DNA of 64,000 bases from Mycolicibacterium arenosum (GCF_024320865.1 NZ_JANDBD010000002.1:496001-560000); one strand, 5' to 3'; shown: positions 51,659-61,017, counted from the first letter of the stretch. The notes: generated by a model from the sequence alone, not told the origin. A program made the numbers and translations.

Positions 51659-52765
51659 ATGACGACTCTCGAAGCCGACCGCATCAGCGGTCCCACCGCC
51701 CATCTCACCGCCGACGACATCGACAACATCGGCCGGGAACTCGACGCCATCCGCGCCGACGTCATCGCCGATCGCGGAGAGCGCGACGCCGCGTACATCC
51801 GCAAGGTCATCGCGGGCCAGCGCAAGCTCGAACTCGGCAGCCGCGCCCTTCTGCTGTTCTCCTTGTTCCCGCCCGCCTGGCTGGTCGGAACCGTCGGCCT
51901 GTCGATCTCCAAGATCGTGGAGAACATGGAGATCGGGCACAACGTGCTGCACGGTCAGTGGGATTGGATGCGCGACGACAAGATCCACTCGACCACGTGG
52001 GAGTGGGACAGTGCGTCGCCGTCCGACATGTGGAAGCACTCGCACAACGAACTGCACCACGCCTACACGAACGTGCTCGGCAGGGACAACGACCTCGGGT
52101 ACGGCATCATGCGCGTGGACGAGGATCAGAAGTGGATGCCGTTCTACCTCGCGCAGCCGCTGTGGAATCTCATCAACGCCTGCCTGTTCCAGTACGGCAT
52201 CGCCGCCTACGACCTCGAACTCGGAAAGCACGTGAAGGGCCGCGGGGACAGGGAGCGACTGCGCCGTGACGGCAAGAAGGTGCTCGCCAAGATCAAGCGA
52301 CACGTGATCCGCGACTACGTATTGCATCCGCTGCTGTCCGGTCCGTCGGCGCTCACCACGATGTCGGCGAACCTCACCGCCAACCTGGCGCGCAACATCT
52401 GGTCGCATTCGGTGATCATGTGTGGGCACTTCCCCGAGGGTGTGCAGACCTTCGCGAAGACCTCCATCGTCGGCGAGACCAAGGGTGAGTGGTACGTACG
52501 CCAGATGCTCGGGTCGGCCAATATCTCCGGCAGTTCACTGCTGCACTTCATGACCGGCAACCTGTCGTTCCAGATCGAACACCACCTGTTCCCGGATCTG
52601 CCCAGCAACCGCTATCAGGAGATCGCGCCGAAGGTTCAGGACCTGTTCGAGCGTTACGGCCTGACGTACACCACCGGGTCGATGCCCCGACAGGTCGCGT
52701 CCGCCTGGAAGAAGGTGTTCCGGCTCTCGCTACCGAACGACTTCGCTCGTCGCGCAGCCGCGTAG
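51659..52765 (+). CDS. desA3: Acyl-CoA (stearoyl-CoA) desaturase, DesA3-type
   Basis: 368 residues. Membrane fatty acid desaturase with three His boxes: HNVLH (94-98), HSHNELHH (127-134) and QIEHH (305-309). A diiron site uses O2 and electrons from the neighbouring reductase to insert the delta-9 double bond in stearoyl-CoA. Hydrophobic segments near 62-80 and in the middle place it in the membrane. Pairing and order match the Rv3230c-desA3 system in my memory. Confidence 0.92.
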   Translation: MTTLEADRISGPTAHLTADDIDNIGRELDAIRADVIADRGERDAAYIRKVIAGQRKLELGSRALLLFSLFPPAWLVGTVGLSISKIVENMEIGHNVLHGQWDWMRDDKIHSTTWEWDSASPSDMWKHSHNELHHAYTNVLGRDNDLGYGIMRVDEDQKWMPFYLAQPLWNLINACLFQYGIAAYDLELGKHVKGRGDRERLRRDGKKVLAKIKRHVIRDYVLHPLLSGPSALTTMSANLTANLARNIWSHSVIMCGHFPEGVQTFAKTSIVGETKGEWYVRQMLGSANISGSSLLHFMTGNLSFQIEHHLFPDLPSNRYQEIAPKVQDLFERYGLTYTTGSMPRQVASAWKKVFRLSLPNDFARRAAA

Positions 52766-52774
52766 CGCCGCTTC

Positions 52775-53068
52775 TCAGTCCGGCCAGACGGCTTCGACCA
52801 TGTCGAACGGCTCGCCGTCGGTGCTCCACCGATGGCCGCACCGGCGACCGGTGAGCCTCCACACCCACGTTCCGTTGGCTGCGCGCAGCGTGATGAGGGA
52901 GCCGTCGTAGCTCAACCCGACGTCGGGTTCGGCTCGACAGCGCTCGAGCACGTACAGCGCGAACCACATCACCGACGGGGCGTGGTCCACGCACAGCCGA
53001 TCGCCGTCGCGCCGAAACCGCACCTCGCCCAGAAGCAGGGGTGCGGCTACTCCCACGGTCTCGCTCAT
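52775..53068 (-). CDS. Small hypothetical protein
   Basis: 97 residues from the ATG at 53068; no good ribosome site, and a much longer upstream frame is not protein-like. Contains beta-rich segments (LLLGEVRFRRDGDRLCV, YDGSLITLRAANGTWVWRLTG) and an even charge pattern. It ends 10 bp after the convergent desaturase stop. No family recognised. Confidence 0.55.
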   Translation of the reverse strand: MSETVGVAAPLLLGEVRFRRDGDRLCVDHAPSVMWFALYVLERCRAEPDVGLSYDGSLITLRAANGTWVWRLTGRRCGHRWSTDGEPFDMVEAVWPD

Positions 53069-53573
53069 TGCGGGTGATTCGTTGCTGAAACCGGGTCGGA
53101 TTGACACGAACGGCGTGCTTTCCGGACGTGCTCGGCCCTCTAACGACCGGCCGACGAGCACCGGGCGGCGTCGGATGGGCGGCCGAAACGCGCGTCGCAA
53201 ACGGCCCGTGTCACCCTCGTCCGTCTTCGTCGACGGCCGGGTGGGGAATCGATGCGCGCGCTGAACGAGCCTGGTCGCACGCGGTGGGGCAGTCGTCGAG
53301 TAGTTGCGCTTGCACAGAATCACCGCGACATGGGAGTGCGAAAACCCGCCTGCGCCCGGCGAACTCAACCGAGCATCGTGACGAGGCGTTAGAGAACTGT
53401 GATCGCTCCGCTCCGCCGGAGTGACCCATCGCAACCGCTCAGGCCCTACAGTAATCGCGAAGTCAGCCGCTTTACTGTCCACGGACGAGAGCATGGATTG
53501 CACATATGAGAACGCCTTGGACGTCGCTGAGCGGCTTGCTGGGTGCCATCGTGCACAGTGACCGGAGCCCGAT
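53069..53573. other. Non-coding region before the AurF-like gene
   Basis: 505 bp with open frames on both strands that show arginine- and serine-biased, non-protein-like translations. I see no gene, repeat or RNA. Promoters for the two flanking genes should lie here. Confidence 0.4.
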
Positions 53574-54878
53574 GTGACGGCCACCGACGACACGGACCTC
53601 ACAGCTCAGGACACCTATTTCGACCGGGTCGAGGCCCTTTCCGAGGCAACCACCCGGCTGAGCTTCGAGCCGTACCGCGATATCGACTGGGACGCCCCGG
53701 ACAACGTGCTGGACAAGGACGATCCCCGGTGGGAGCTGGACCCGGCGACGGATCCACTCGCGGCGACGGAGTGGTACGCCGAACAGTCGGTGCAGAAGCG
53801 CATCGACATGGGCCGCTGGATCACCGCGAACACCCTCAAGGCGACGATCCAGTTCGAGCAGATGCTGATCCGCGGGGTCGTGCACTCCGCGGGTGCCCTG
53901 CCCAACGGCTCGCCGGTGTTTCGCTATCTCATGCACGAACTGGTCGACGAGGCCAACCACATCATGATGTTCCAGGAGTTCATCAACCGCACCGGGGAGG
54001 ACGTTCCCGGTATGCGGCGAGGTTCCCGGATCATCGGGCCGATCCTGGGTTTCATCGGCGGCTACGCGAGCATCTTCCACTTCATCGGGGTGTTGTGCGG
54101 CGAGCAGCCGCTGCATTATCAGCAGACGCTGCAGCATCGCGGTGCTGCGAACGTGCCGCCGCTGCTCAACAAGGTCACCTACATCCACCTGGCGGAGGAA
54201 GCCCGCCACATCACGTTCGCCGACGACTATCTGGCTGAGCGGATGCACGGTCTCGGTCGTTTCCGACGGGCCACCTACGCGATCGCGTTCCCCTTCTATC
54301 TGCGGTGGCTGATCGGCGAGTCGATGGGACCGCCACGCAACTTCGCCAGGGAGTTCGGCGTGCCGCGGCGGGTGTTCAAGACGGCGTACTGGAGAAGCCC
54401 GGAGTCGCGACGGATGATGGCCGAGGGTGCCGCCGACGTCCGGCGGATCGCCGACGACCTCGGACTGCGCACGGTGTGGTCCCGGTGGCTGTGGCGAGCA
54501 TTCGGAGTCGAAGGCCGGGTGCCGCGCTACCGCGGCGAGCCGGAACGGGATCACACGGTGAACCCGTCGGTCGGGAATCGCCTGGCGGTGTGGGGACGTC
54601 TGGCCGCGGTGGCGATCACGGCCATCGTCGCGCTGGGGGTCGCTCCCGACGGCGTGAAGATCATCGCGTGTGCCGCCGCAGGCGCCGGGGTGTGGGCGAC
54701 CTACCACGCAGTTCGGGCGCGCCGCGGCGGCGTCGTGGGCAACCAGCCGTTCGAATGGCCCAGGCTGCTCGTCTGGGTGGCGGTGTGCGTGGCGATGATT
54801 CCGGCGGGCGGTCTGATCGGGCTCGCCATGGTGGTGTGCATGATCTGGGCGCTCGCCGAGTTCATGCCCACGATGTGA
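53574..54878 (+). CDS. AurF-like diiron oxygenase with C-terminal membrane segments
   Basis: 434 residues from a GTG. The ferritin-like diiron motifs are Glu95 (IQFEQMLIRG), HELVDEANH (121-129) with Glu135, and EEARHITF (Glu208, Glu209, His212), in the arrangement of AurF-type N-oxygenases. Residues after about 345 add two or three hydrophobic helices (VAITAIVALGVAPDGVKIIACAAAGAGVW, then LLVWVAVCVAMIPAGGLIG), unlike soluble AurF. It probably oxidises a membrane-associated or lipid substrate. A methyltransferase follows 51 bp later. Confidence 0.82.
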   Translation: MTATDDTDLTAQDTYFDRVEALSEATTRLSFEPYRDIDWDAPDNVLDKDDPRWELDPATDPLAATEWYAEQSVQKRIDMGRWITANTLKATIQFEQMLIRGVVHSAGALPNGSPVFRYLMHELVDEANHIMMFQEFINRTGEDVPGMRRGSRIIGPILGFIGGYASIFHFIGVLCGEQPLHYQQTLQHRGAANVPPLLNKVTYIHLAEEARHITFADDYLAERMHGLGRFRRATYAIAFPFYLRWLIGESMGPPRNFAREFGVPRRVFKTAYWRSPESRRMMAEGAADVRRIADDLGLRTVWSRWLWRAFGVEGRVPRYRGEPERDHTVNPSVGNRLAVWGRLAAVAITAIVALGVAPDGVKIIACAAAGAGVWATYHAVRARRGGVVGNQPFEWPRLLVWVAVCVAMIPAGGLIGLAMVVCMIWALAEFMPTM

Positions 54879-54929
54879 CCATCGGTGCGCTGCCACTGAA
54901 TGACGTGCCGACCGTGGTACGGTCCGCCC

Positions 54930-55763
54930 ATGGCTGACCTGCCCTATTTCGACCTGCTGATGGACGAGCGGCAGGACGGGGGCGAGACCGGCCAGCTGTG
55001 GGAAGAGCAGGTGCACTGGGGGTACTGGGAGGATCCCAAGGCCGCCGACGGCACCAGGGCCGATTACATCGCGGCGATGAAGCAGATGGACGTCGAGCTG
55101 TTGAAGGCCGGCAAGGTCGCCGACGGGCAGAAGTTGCTCGACGTCGGGTGCGGATTCGGCGGCACCATCCAGTCGATCAACGCCGCTCACTCGGGCATGG
55201 ACATCACCGGCTTGAACATCGATCCGCGCCAGCTCGCCGCCGCGGAGGCACAGACCACGGCGGCCAACGGCAACACGATCGGTTGGGTCGAGGCCGACGC
55301 GTGTGACCTGCCGTTCGAGGACAACTCCTTCGACCGCGTGCTGGCCGTCGAGTGCATCTTCCACTTCCCCTCACGCGAGAAGTTCCTCGCCGAAGCGGCG
55401 CGAGTCCTCAAGCCGGGCGGTTACCTGGCGGTGTCCGACTTCGTACCCACGATGGCCTTCTTCGCCAAGACGCCGATCTGGGTGGGCGTTCGCTCGCGGA
55501 TCGCGAAGTCCTACGGCACGCTCGGCACCGTGCCCATCCGGTCCTACAAGACCCTGGGCAAGCGGGCCGGACTGCAGCTCGAGGCGAACCGCAACATCCG
55601 CAGGAACACGCTGCCGACGTATCCCTTCCTGATCAAGTTCTTCCGCGAGCAGGGGTCGGAAGACGCGAAGAAGACGATGGTCGTGGGAACCCGCTGGATC
55701 AAGTGGCTGACGAAGGCCGGCCTGCTGCAGTACCGCGTGTACACGTTCCACAAGCCCGCCTGA
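54930..55763 (+). CDS. SAM-dependent methyltransferase (class I)
   Basis: 277 residues from the ATG at 54930. SAM-binding motif LLDVGCGFGGT (71-77 DVGCGFG), acidic NIDPRQLAAAE, and motif LPFEDNSFDRVLAVECIFHFP as in sterol/tocopherol C-methyltransferases. The N-terminus has Trp-rich QLWEEQVHWGYWEDP. Substrate is probably a lipid or quinone-like molecule. Adjacent to the AurF-like oxygenase, suggesting a two-step modification. Confidence 0.88.
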   Translation: MADLPYFDLLMDERQDGGETGQLWEEQVHWGYWEDPKAADGTRADYIAAMKQMDVELLKAGKVADGQKLLDVGCGFGGTIQSINAAHSGMDITGLNIDPRQLAAAEAQTTAANGNTIGWVEADACDLPFEDNSFDRVLAVECIFHFPSREKFLAEAARVLKPGGYLAVSDFVPTMAFFAKTPIWVGVRSRIAKSYGTLGTVPIRSYKTLGKRAGLQLEANRNIRRNTLPTYPFLIKFFREQGSEDAKKTMVVGTRWIKWLTKAGLLQYRVYTFHKPA

Positions 55764-55794
55764 CCGAACCCGCCCTCGCTGCGGAACGCGACCC

Positions 55795-55821
55795 TTGTCT
55801 GCCTGACGCTAAGGCTATAAA
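55795..55821 (+). promoter_or_regulatory. Promoter upstream of the nitroreductase gene
   Basis: TTGTCT at 55795-55800 and TATAAA at 55816-55821 with a 15-bp spacer (17 if TAAAAA at 55818 is used). AT-rich for this genome. It probably starts the nitroreductase-SRPBCC-amidohydrolase operon. Confidence 0.45.
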
Positions 55822-55852
55822 AATAGACACCTAGGGTTCGAGCGGACGGAAC

Positions 55853-56485
55853 GTGGTGGATATCGAGTCGGTCGACGAGGTGCTTTCGACAACGCGTGCC
55901 GTGCGACGGAGATTGGACCTGACGCGTCCGGTCGAACGCGAGGTCATCCTCGACTGTCTGCGACTGGCGATGCAGGCGCCGACGGCAAGCAACGAGCAGA
56001 ACTGGCGCTGGCTGGTGGTCACCGACGCCGAGAAGCGCGCGGCGATCGCGGCGCTCTATCGCGCTGTCGGCGAGGCCTATCTCGAGCACGCCGCCCGCAC
56101 GGCGTCCGATCCGCAGAACCGTCGGGTGTACGAGAGCGCGCACGCTCTCACCGCGATCCTCGCCGACGTCCCCGTCTTCGTCATCCCCTGCATCGAAAGG
56201 CGTTTCGACGGCAGCGACCTGGTGGTCGCCGCGTCGGCGTGGGCGTCGATCATCCCGGCCGCGTGGAGTTTCCTGCTCGCACTGCGCGCGCGCGGCCTCG
56301 GCTCGGTGTGGACGACGCTGCATCTGGCCAAGGAGAAGGAGGTCGCCGAACTGCTGGGAATCCCCGACACCGTGACCCAGGTCGCGCTCTTCCCGGTGGC
56401 CTACACCCTGGGCACCGAATTCAAGCCCGCCTCCCGTCCGCCACCTGAGACCGTCACGTCGTGGAACGCCTGGGGTGAGCGGTAA
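55853..56485 (+). CDS. Nitroreductase-family FMN oxidoreductase
   Basis: 210 residues from a GTG. FMN-binding fold of nitroreductases: TTRAVRRRLDLTRPVEREVI, APTASNEQNWRWLVV, ASIIPAAWSFLLALRARGLGSVWTT in parts, and LLGIPDTVTQVALFPVAYTLG. It uses FMN and NAD(P)H to reduce nitro, quinone or related groups. Its stop overlaps the start of the SRPBCC gene by one base, and the amidohydrolase follows, so the three are one operon. Confidence 0.9.
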   Translation: MVDIESVDEVLSTTRAVRRRLDLTRPVEREVILDCLRLAMQAPTASNEQNWRWLVVTDAEKRAAIAALYRAVGEAYLEHAARTASDPQNRRVYESAHALTAILADVPVFVIPCIERRFDGSDLVVAASAWASIIPAAWSFLLALRARGLGSVWTTLHLAKEKEVAELLGIPDTVTQVALFPVAYTLGTEFKPASRPPPETVTSWNAWGER

Positions 56486-56979
56486 TGATCTCGAGCACAG
56501 CGACTTTCGCGATCGACGCACCCGTCCGCCGGGTGTGGCGCGTCCTGCACCCACCGGTGCCCGCGGACGCGCCGTCGCCCCGCATCATCACCTACCCGGC
56601 GGGCAGCATCGAAGTCCTGCGCGAGGGCGACGACGCCGGCGAGGGATTGGTACGCACCTGCGTCTTCGACGTACCCCGGTACCTACTGTCAGGTGGCAAG
56701 GCGAGGTCGTGGGAGGTCGTCACCGAGGCGAGGGTCAACGAGATCTCGAGGTACGTCTCGATCAGCAAGCCGCTGTGGTCGCGCGCCGAGGGCTATCACT
56801 CGCTGTCCGAACAGCCGGACGGCTCGACGCTGCTGACCTTCCACGAGACCTACCACGCGTACAACCCACTTCTTCGGGCGCTGCTGGAACGCCGCGTGCA
56901 CGCCAGGATCACCGCGGACAACCTGTCCACCTACGCGCACGCGCTCGGCTACGCCGGAGCCACCAGGAGGGTGTCGTGA
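56485..56979 (+). CDS. SRPBCC-family protein
   Basis: 164 residues. START-like fold: ATFAIDAPVRRVWRVLHPP, EGLVRTCVFDVP, SLSEQPDGSTLLTFHETYHAYNP. It has no catalytic residues that I can identify and may bind a lipid or steroid-like ligand. The amidohydrolase GTG overlaps its stop. Confidence 0.85.
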   Translation: MISSTATFAIDAPVRRVWRVLHPPVPADAPSPRIITYPAGSIEVLREGDDAGEGLVRTCVFDVPRYLLSGGKARSWEVVTEARVNEISRYVSISKPLWSRAEGYHSLSEQPDGSTLLTFHETYHAYNPLLRALLERRVHARITADNLSTYAHALGYAGATRRVS

Positions 56980-58727
56980 GCTACGACGTGATCATTCGCG
57001 GCGGCACGGTCGTCGACGGTACCGGAGCCGCAACACGCACCGCCGACGTCGCGGTCACTGACGGTGTCATCGTCGAGGTGGGCCGAGTCGACGGAACGGC
57101 GCGACGTACGATCGACGCCGACTGGCTCACCGTCACACCGGGATTCGTGGATGTGCACACGCATTTCGACGGGCAGGCCACCTGGGATCCGCACCTGACG
57201 CCGTCGTGCTGGCACGGAGTCACCACGGCGATCATGGGTAACTGCGGCATCGGGTTCGCACCCGTGAAACCCGATCGCCACGACTGGCTCATCGAACTCA
57301 TGGAGGGCGTCGAGGACATCCCCGGAAGCGCGCTGGCGGAGGGGATCACGTGGGAGTGGGAGACGTTCGGCGAGTACCTCGACGCCCTCGAGCGGATGCC
57401 GCGCGCGGTGGACGTCGGCACGCAACTGCCGCAGGCGGCGTTGCGCGCCTACGTGATGGGTGACCGTGCGCTCGACGCTCCGACCGCGGACGACCTGGCT
57501 GCGATGAGCCGAGCCGTCACCGAGGGTCTGCGCGCGGGCGCGCTGGGCATGTCGTTCGGCAGGACCGCCGGGCATCGCAGTCTCAGCGGCGAACCGGTTC
57601 CCGGCACGTTCTCGGAGGAGGACGAACTGGTGGCCCTGATGTCGGCGATGGTGGACGCGGGAACCGGTGTGCTGCAGGTGGTTCCGGCCGGTGTCGGTGG
57701 CGAGATGGGTGGTGACCAACGCCATTCGATCGACGCCGAGGTGAAGTGGATCAGCAGGCTGGGTGCGCGGTTCGGCATGCCGTTGACCTTTTTGGCGATG
57801 GTCAACGAGCAGGATCCGCACGACTGGCGGCGCTGGTTCCGTGCGGTGCGTGACGCGAACCGTGCAGGGGCCAACGTCCGACCGCAGGTGGCCAGTCGCG
57901 CGTTCGGAATGCTGATGGGTCATCAGTCGCGGATGAACCCGTTCCGGCACCGCCCGACGTACCGCGCGCTGATGGAACTTCCGCTGGGCGAGCGCGTTCG
58001 GGTGCTCCGGAACCCCGAGATGAAGGCCCGCATCCTCGCGGAGACTCCGGACGCCGGCGACGGGCCGTCGGCCGATCAACTCAACCGCTACACGTTCAAG
58101 CGGCTCTATCCGCTGGGCGATCGCCTCGACTACGAACCGTCCGCCGACGGCAGCATCGCCGCGATTGCCGAGCGCGAGAACCGCGACCCGTGGGACGTCA
58201 CCTACGACACGCTGCTCGGCGCCGACGGTCGCGAGTTCCTGCTGCTGCCTCTGCTGAACTACGCGGGCAACAACTACGACCATTTGCACGACATGATGTC
58301 GGATCCGGTGAGCCTGCAGGGCCTCGGTGACGGGGGAGCGCACTGCGGGATCATCTGCGACGCCAGCATGACCACGTATCTGATGTCGTACTGGGTGCGC
58401 GACCGGACCCGCGGACCGCGAATCCCGCTCGAGACGGCGGTGCACCGACTGACGGGCGATCCGGCGGCGTTCTACGGACTCGGTGACCGGGGCGTGCTGG
58501 CGCCGGGTCGACGCGCCGACATCAACCTCATCGACCTCGACGATCTCGGCCTGCACTACCCGGAGCGTGTGGAGGATCTGCCCGCGGGGGCCGGTCGCCT
58601 GATTCAGCGAGCCGACGGCTACGTCGAAACGCTGGTGCTCGGCGAAACCATCGTCGCCGGCGGCGAACTGACCGACAGCCGGCCGGGCGGTCTCGTCAGG
58701 GGTCCGCGACCGGCACCGGTCGGATAG
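56976..58727 (+). CDS. Amidohydrolase (N-acyl-D-amino-acid deacylase family)
   Basis: 583 residues from a GTG five bases after AGGAGG. Amidohydrolase fold: SYDVIIRGGTVVDGTG, metal ligands His61 and His63 in FVDVHTHFDGQATWDP, and MGNCGIGFAP and GDGGAHCGIICDASMTTY near the active site. These metal-dependent enzymes open amide or cyclic amide bonds. Operon with the SRPBCC and nitroreductase genes suggests breakdown of an N-containing compound. Substrate unknown. Confidence 0.9.
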   Translation: MSYDVIIRGGTVVDGTGAATRTADVAVTDGVIVEVGRVDGTARRTIDADWLTVTPGFVDVHTHFDGQATWDPHLTPSCWHGVTTAIMGNCGIGFAPVKPDRHDWLIELMEGVEDIPGSALAEGITWEWETFGEYLDALERMPRAVDVGTQLPQAALRAYVMGDRALDAPTADDLAAMSRAVTEGLRAGALGMSFGRTAGHRSLSGEPVPGTFSEEDELVALMSAMVDAGTGVLQVVPAGVGGEMGGDQRHSIDAEVKWISRLGARFGMPLTFLAMVNEQDPHDWRRWFRAVRDANRAGANVRPQVASRAFGMLMGHQSRMNPFRHRPTYRALMELPLGERVRVLRNPEMKARILAETPDAGDGPSADQLNRYTFKRLYPLGDRLDYEPSADGSIAAIAERENRDPWDVTYDTLLGADGREFLLLPLLNYAGNNYDHLHDMMSDPVSLQGLGDGGAHCGIICDASMTTYLMSYWVRDRTRGPRIPLETAVHRLTGDPAAFYGLGDRGVLAPGRRADINLIDLDDLGLHYPERVEDLPAGAGRLIQRADGYVETLVLGETIVAGGELTDSRPGGLVRGPRPAPVG

Positions 58728-58839
58728 CCGTAGCCCGCGCGATCAACCGCAGCCGCCGGGCGGACAGCTGCGCATCCCAGACCCGCTCACCCGTCGCCGC
58801 GGACACCGATTCGGCCTGCATCAGAACGGGCAGCCGGGT

Positions 58840-59187
58840 GTGGCGACGGTGTTCTCCAACGGCGATGACACCCGTCAGATCGGTGACACCATCCTGGTCC
58901 TCCCGGATGCGGACGCCGCGGTCGTGGCCTTCCAGGGCGCGCAGGGGGCGCTGAGTGCCGCGGTGGTCGGAGGCACTCCCGAGGTCGCGAACGTAGGCAC
59001 CGACTCGGTGATGGTGGCGGGTACCTCACCGGACGGGTCGAAGGAGGTCACGGTGCTGCTGTTCGTTGAGGGCAACGCGTTCACCACGCTCGAATTCGAC
59101 AGCATCGCGGGAGATCCCGTGCCGCCGGAGTTCGTGCTGGACGTCGCGGGCAAGCAGGACGCGAAGATCGCGTCCAGCCTGGGCTGA
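58840..59187 (+). CDS. Probable 5'-truncated lipoprotein-type gene
   Basis: 115 residues from a GTG at 58840, but the frame stays open upstream and reads sensibly from about 58750 (GGQLRIPDPLTRR, HRFGLHQNGQPGVATVFSNG) with no start, signal peptide or lipobox. The remaining part (QIGDTILVLPDADAAVVAFQ, SVMVAGTSPDGSKEVTVLLF, KQDAKIASSLG) resembles the C-terminal domain of mycobacterial lipoproteins of the sensor type. It seems to have lost its 5' end next to the amidohydrolase stop. Either a pseudogene or a cytosolic remnant. Confidence 0.5.
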   Translation: MATVFSNGDDTRQIGDTILVLPDADAAVVAFQGAQGALSAAVVGGTPEVANVGTDSVMVAGTSPDGSKEVTVLLFVEGNAFTTLEFDSIAGDPVPPEFVLDVAGKQDAKIASSLG

Positions 59188-59206
59188 GCCGGTCGAGGGG
59201 TCCGGC

Positions 59207-59461
59207 TCAGTCCTCGTCCTTCTTCGTGTCCTCGTCCTTGTCGTCAGCGTCGTCCTCACCGGTGTCCTGGTCATCGTCCGACTCGTCCTTCGCCGTCGTC
59301 GCGCCGCCGACCTCGATCACGGCCCAGTGGCTCGGCGACACCAGGACGCTCCAGTCGCCCTCGGTGCGCCCGATCTTGAGCACGCCGTCGTCGACCTCCC
59401 ATGCGGTGTCGTCGTCGTAATCCGCTTCAGCGCCGTCCGTGTACGTCAGTTTGAATGCCAT
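59207..59461 (-). CDS. Small acidic protein
   Basis: 84 residues from the ATG at 59461. The first 50 form a compact beta-type domain (FKLTYTDGAEADYDDDTAWEV, GVLKIGRTEGDWSVLVSPSHWAVIEV); the rest is nearly all Asp, Glu, Lys and Thr. No family recognised. It is tail to tail with the lipoprotein remnant. Confidence 0.65.
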   Translation of the reverse strand: MAFKLTYTDGAEADYDDDTAWEVDDGVLKIGRTEGDWSVLVSPSHWAVIEVGGATTAKDESDDDQDTGEDDADDKDEDTKKDED

Positions 59462-59506
59462 GCGGCGAGTGTTCCCGGTCACAGGGCCGCCGAATCCGCC
59501 GCTCGG

Positions 59507-60331
59507 TCAGGGATGCGTGACGACGTAGGTCTCATTGGTCAGCCCGGCCGTCAGTTCGTCCACGACGAAGGGCCGGTCGAGCCGTGCGCGTATCCCCGCG
59601 GGATCGATGAGGAGGCTGATCTCGACGGTCTGGCGGGCGAACACCCGGCCGATCAGCGGGTAGAGCCGGCGCATGACGGCGCGTTCCGCCCGTGTGCACC
59701 GCGACGCGCAGTACCCGACGTGTCCGACCTCGTCGGTGAGGATCTCCGTGTACAGCGTGTGGACCCGCTCGCGGACGTCGGGTTCGTCGGCGAACAGTTC
59801 GTCGCCGACGCGGCGCAGTTCGTCGAACATGATGCACCCCGCCATCTCCGCCGCTCCGACGAACACGAAGCCCAGGCGTTCCGGCAGGAAGACGCCGGCC
59901 TTGACGAGCTGGCGCATGACGAACGGCGGTGGCACCACCTGAAAAGTCAGGTCGAAGACGTCCAGCACGTACGCCAGAAGTCTTGTGTGGTAATGCTCTT
60001 CGAGTTCCAGATACACCCGCTCGGGGGGTAGATCCGCGTCGCTGTTCAGGCCGTACGTCTCGCCGAGTCCCACCCCGAAACGCTCGGCTTGGTTGAGTTT
60101 CGCGGTCGCGAGCAGGAACAGCATCTTGCGGTCGAGGCCGGCTTCGGGTGTGCGGCGACGCAGGTTGCGCAGGAACGTCGCGCTGTCCGCGGGCTGCGCC
60201 GAACGGACGGGATTCGACTCCAGGTCGTTGAAGAACGTTTCGCGATTCGCCAGTCGGCGATTCAGTAGATCGGCCTCTCCGTCACGTCGTCTGAGGAAAT
60301 CGCGATAGCCGTCGATTCTGTTGTCGCTCAT
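59507..60331 (-). CDS. Ferritin-like diiron protein
   Basis: 274 residues. A four-helix diiron centre is suggested by EEHYH (Glu112, His115), AAEMAG (Glu162) and DEVGH (Glu201, His204). It resembles non-haem oxygenases of the acyl desaturase/R2-like superfamily rather than ferritin storage proteins. Its ATG overlaps the stop of the tetR gene (ATGA), so the repressor and enzyme are co-expressed. Substrate unknown. Confidence 0.75.
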   Translation of the reverse strand: MSDNRIDGYRDFLRRRDGEADLLNRRLANRETFFNDLESNPVRSAQPADSATFLRNLRRRTPEAGLDRKMLFLLATAKLNQAERFGVGLGETYGLNSDADLPPERVYLELEEHYHTRLLAYVLDVFDLTFQVVPPPFVMRQLVKAGVFLPERLGFVFVGAAEMAGCIMFDELRRVGDELFADEPDVRERVHTLYTEILTDEVGHVGYCASRCTRAERAVMRRLYPLIGRVFARQTVEISLLIDPAGIRARLDRPFVVDELTAGLTNETYVVTHP

Positions 60332-60933
60332 CGTTTTTCCATTCCCTTGACGATGGTTCTGACGTATCGCCCGACGACGTCGTCCGCCGTCGTGGACGTG
60401 TATGCGCCGGTGGCGAGCAGCGCGAAGAGGCCGGTCAGGAAGAACACCCCGAGTTCGGCTGCGTCGCCGTCCGCGGCGACGCGGCCCGCGCGCTGTGCGG
60501 TGGTGATCGCCGTGATGACGAACTCCGCCAGCGGATGCTGCGGGACTTCGTCCTCAACGGGCCGGTTCGCGGAGAAGTGCAGTCCCAGCATCTCGCGGAA
60601 GACGACGGCGCCCAAACGTCGTTCGGCGGCGACCACTCGGGCCACCAGCAGCGACAACACGGACTCGAGGTCGGCGCCGTCGCTCGGGGCGATGTCGAGT
60701 TCGGCGACGATCCTGGCCTCTTCGTTGCGCTCCAACTCGACGAGGACGTGCTCCTTCGTCGGGAAGTGGAAGTAGAAGGTGCCGCGCACGACGCCGGCCG
60801 CGTTCGCGATCGCGGTCACGTCGGCGCCGGCCAGGCCGGACCGGCCGATCTCGGCCAGTGCGGCGTCGAACAACCGCGCACGCGTCTCCTGCATCCGCGC
60901 CTGACGCGCGGTCAGGGTGCTCGACGTCGGCAT
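60328..60933 (-). CDS. TetR-family transcriptional regulator
   Basis: 201 residues. N-terminal TetR helix-turn-helix (TRARLFDAALAEIGRSGLAGADVTAIANAAGVVRGTFYFHFP in parts), then a variable ligand domain. It probably represses its own operon and the divergent enoyl-CoA hydratase through the palindrome at 60950-60986. The ligand may be an acyl-CoA. Confidence 0.92.
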   Translation of the reverse strand: MPTSSTLTARQARMQETRARLFDAALAEIGRSGLAGADVTAIANAAGVVRGTFYFHFPTKEHVLVELERNEEARIVAELDIAPSDGADLESVLSLLVARVVAAERRLGAVVFREMLGLHFSANRPVEDEVPQHPLAEFVITAITTAQRAGRVAADGDAAELGVFFLTGLFALLATGAYTSTTADDVVGRYVRTIVKGMEKR

Positions 60934-60949
60934 ATCCGCACGCTAGCCG

Positions 60950-60986
60950 TTTCACTGGCAGTCGTCAATGACGACCGTCAATGAAA
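60950..60986. promoter_or_regulatory. TetR operator in the tetR/enoyl-CoA hydratase gap
   Basis: Nested palindrome centred on 60968: GTCGTC-AAT-GACGAC in the middle and TTTCA/TGAAA at the outer ends, in the 84-bp divergent gap. Confidence 0.65.
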
Positions 60987-61017
60987 CCGGTTGGCGATCT
61001 CGGATAGATTCGCAGTC

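Noticed and set aside
53101..53424. Plus-strand open frame before the AurF-like gene
   Set aside because: No ribosome site, Arg/Ser-rich off-frame composition, no family resemblance.
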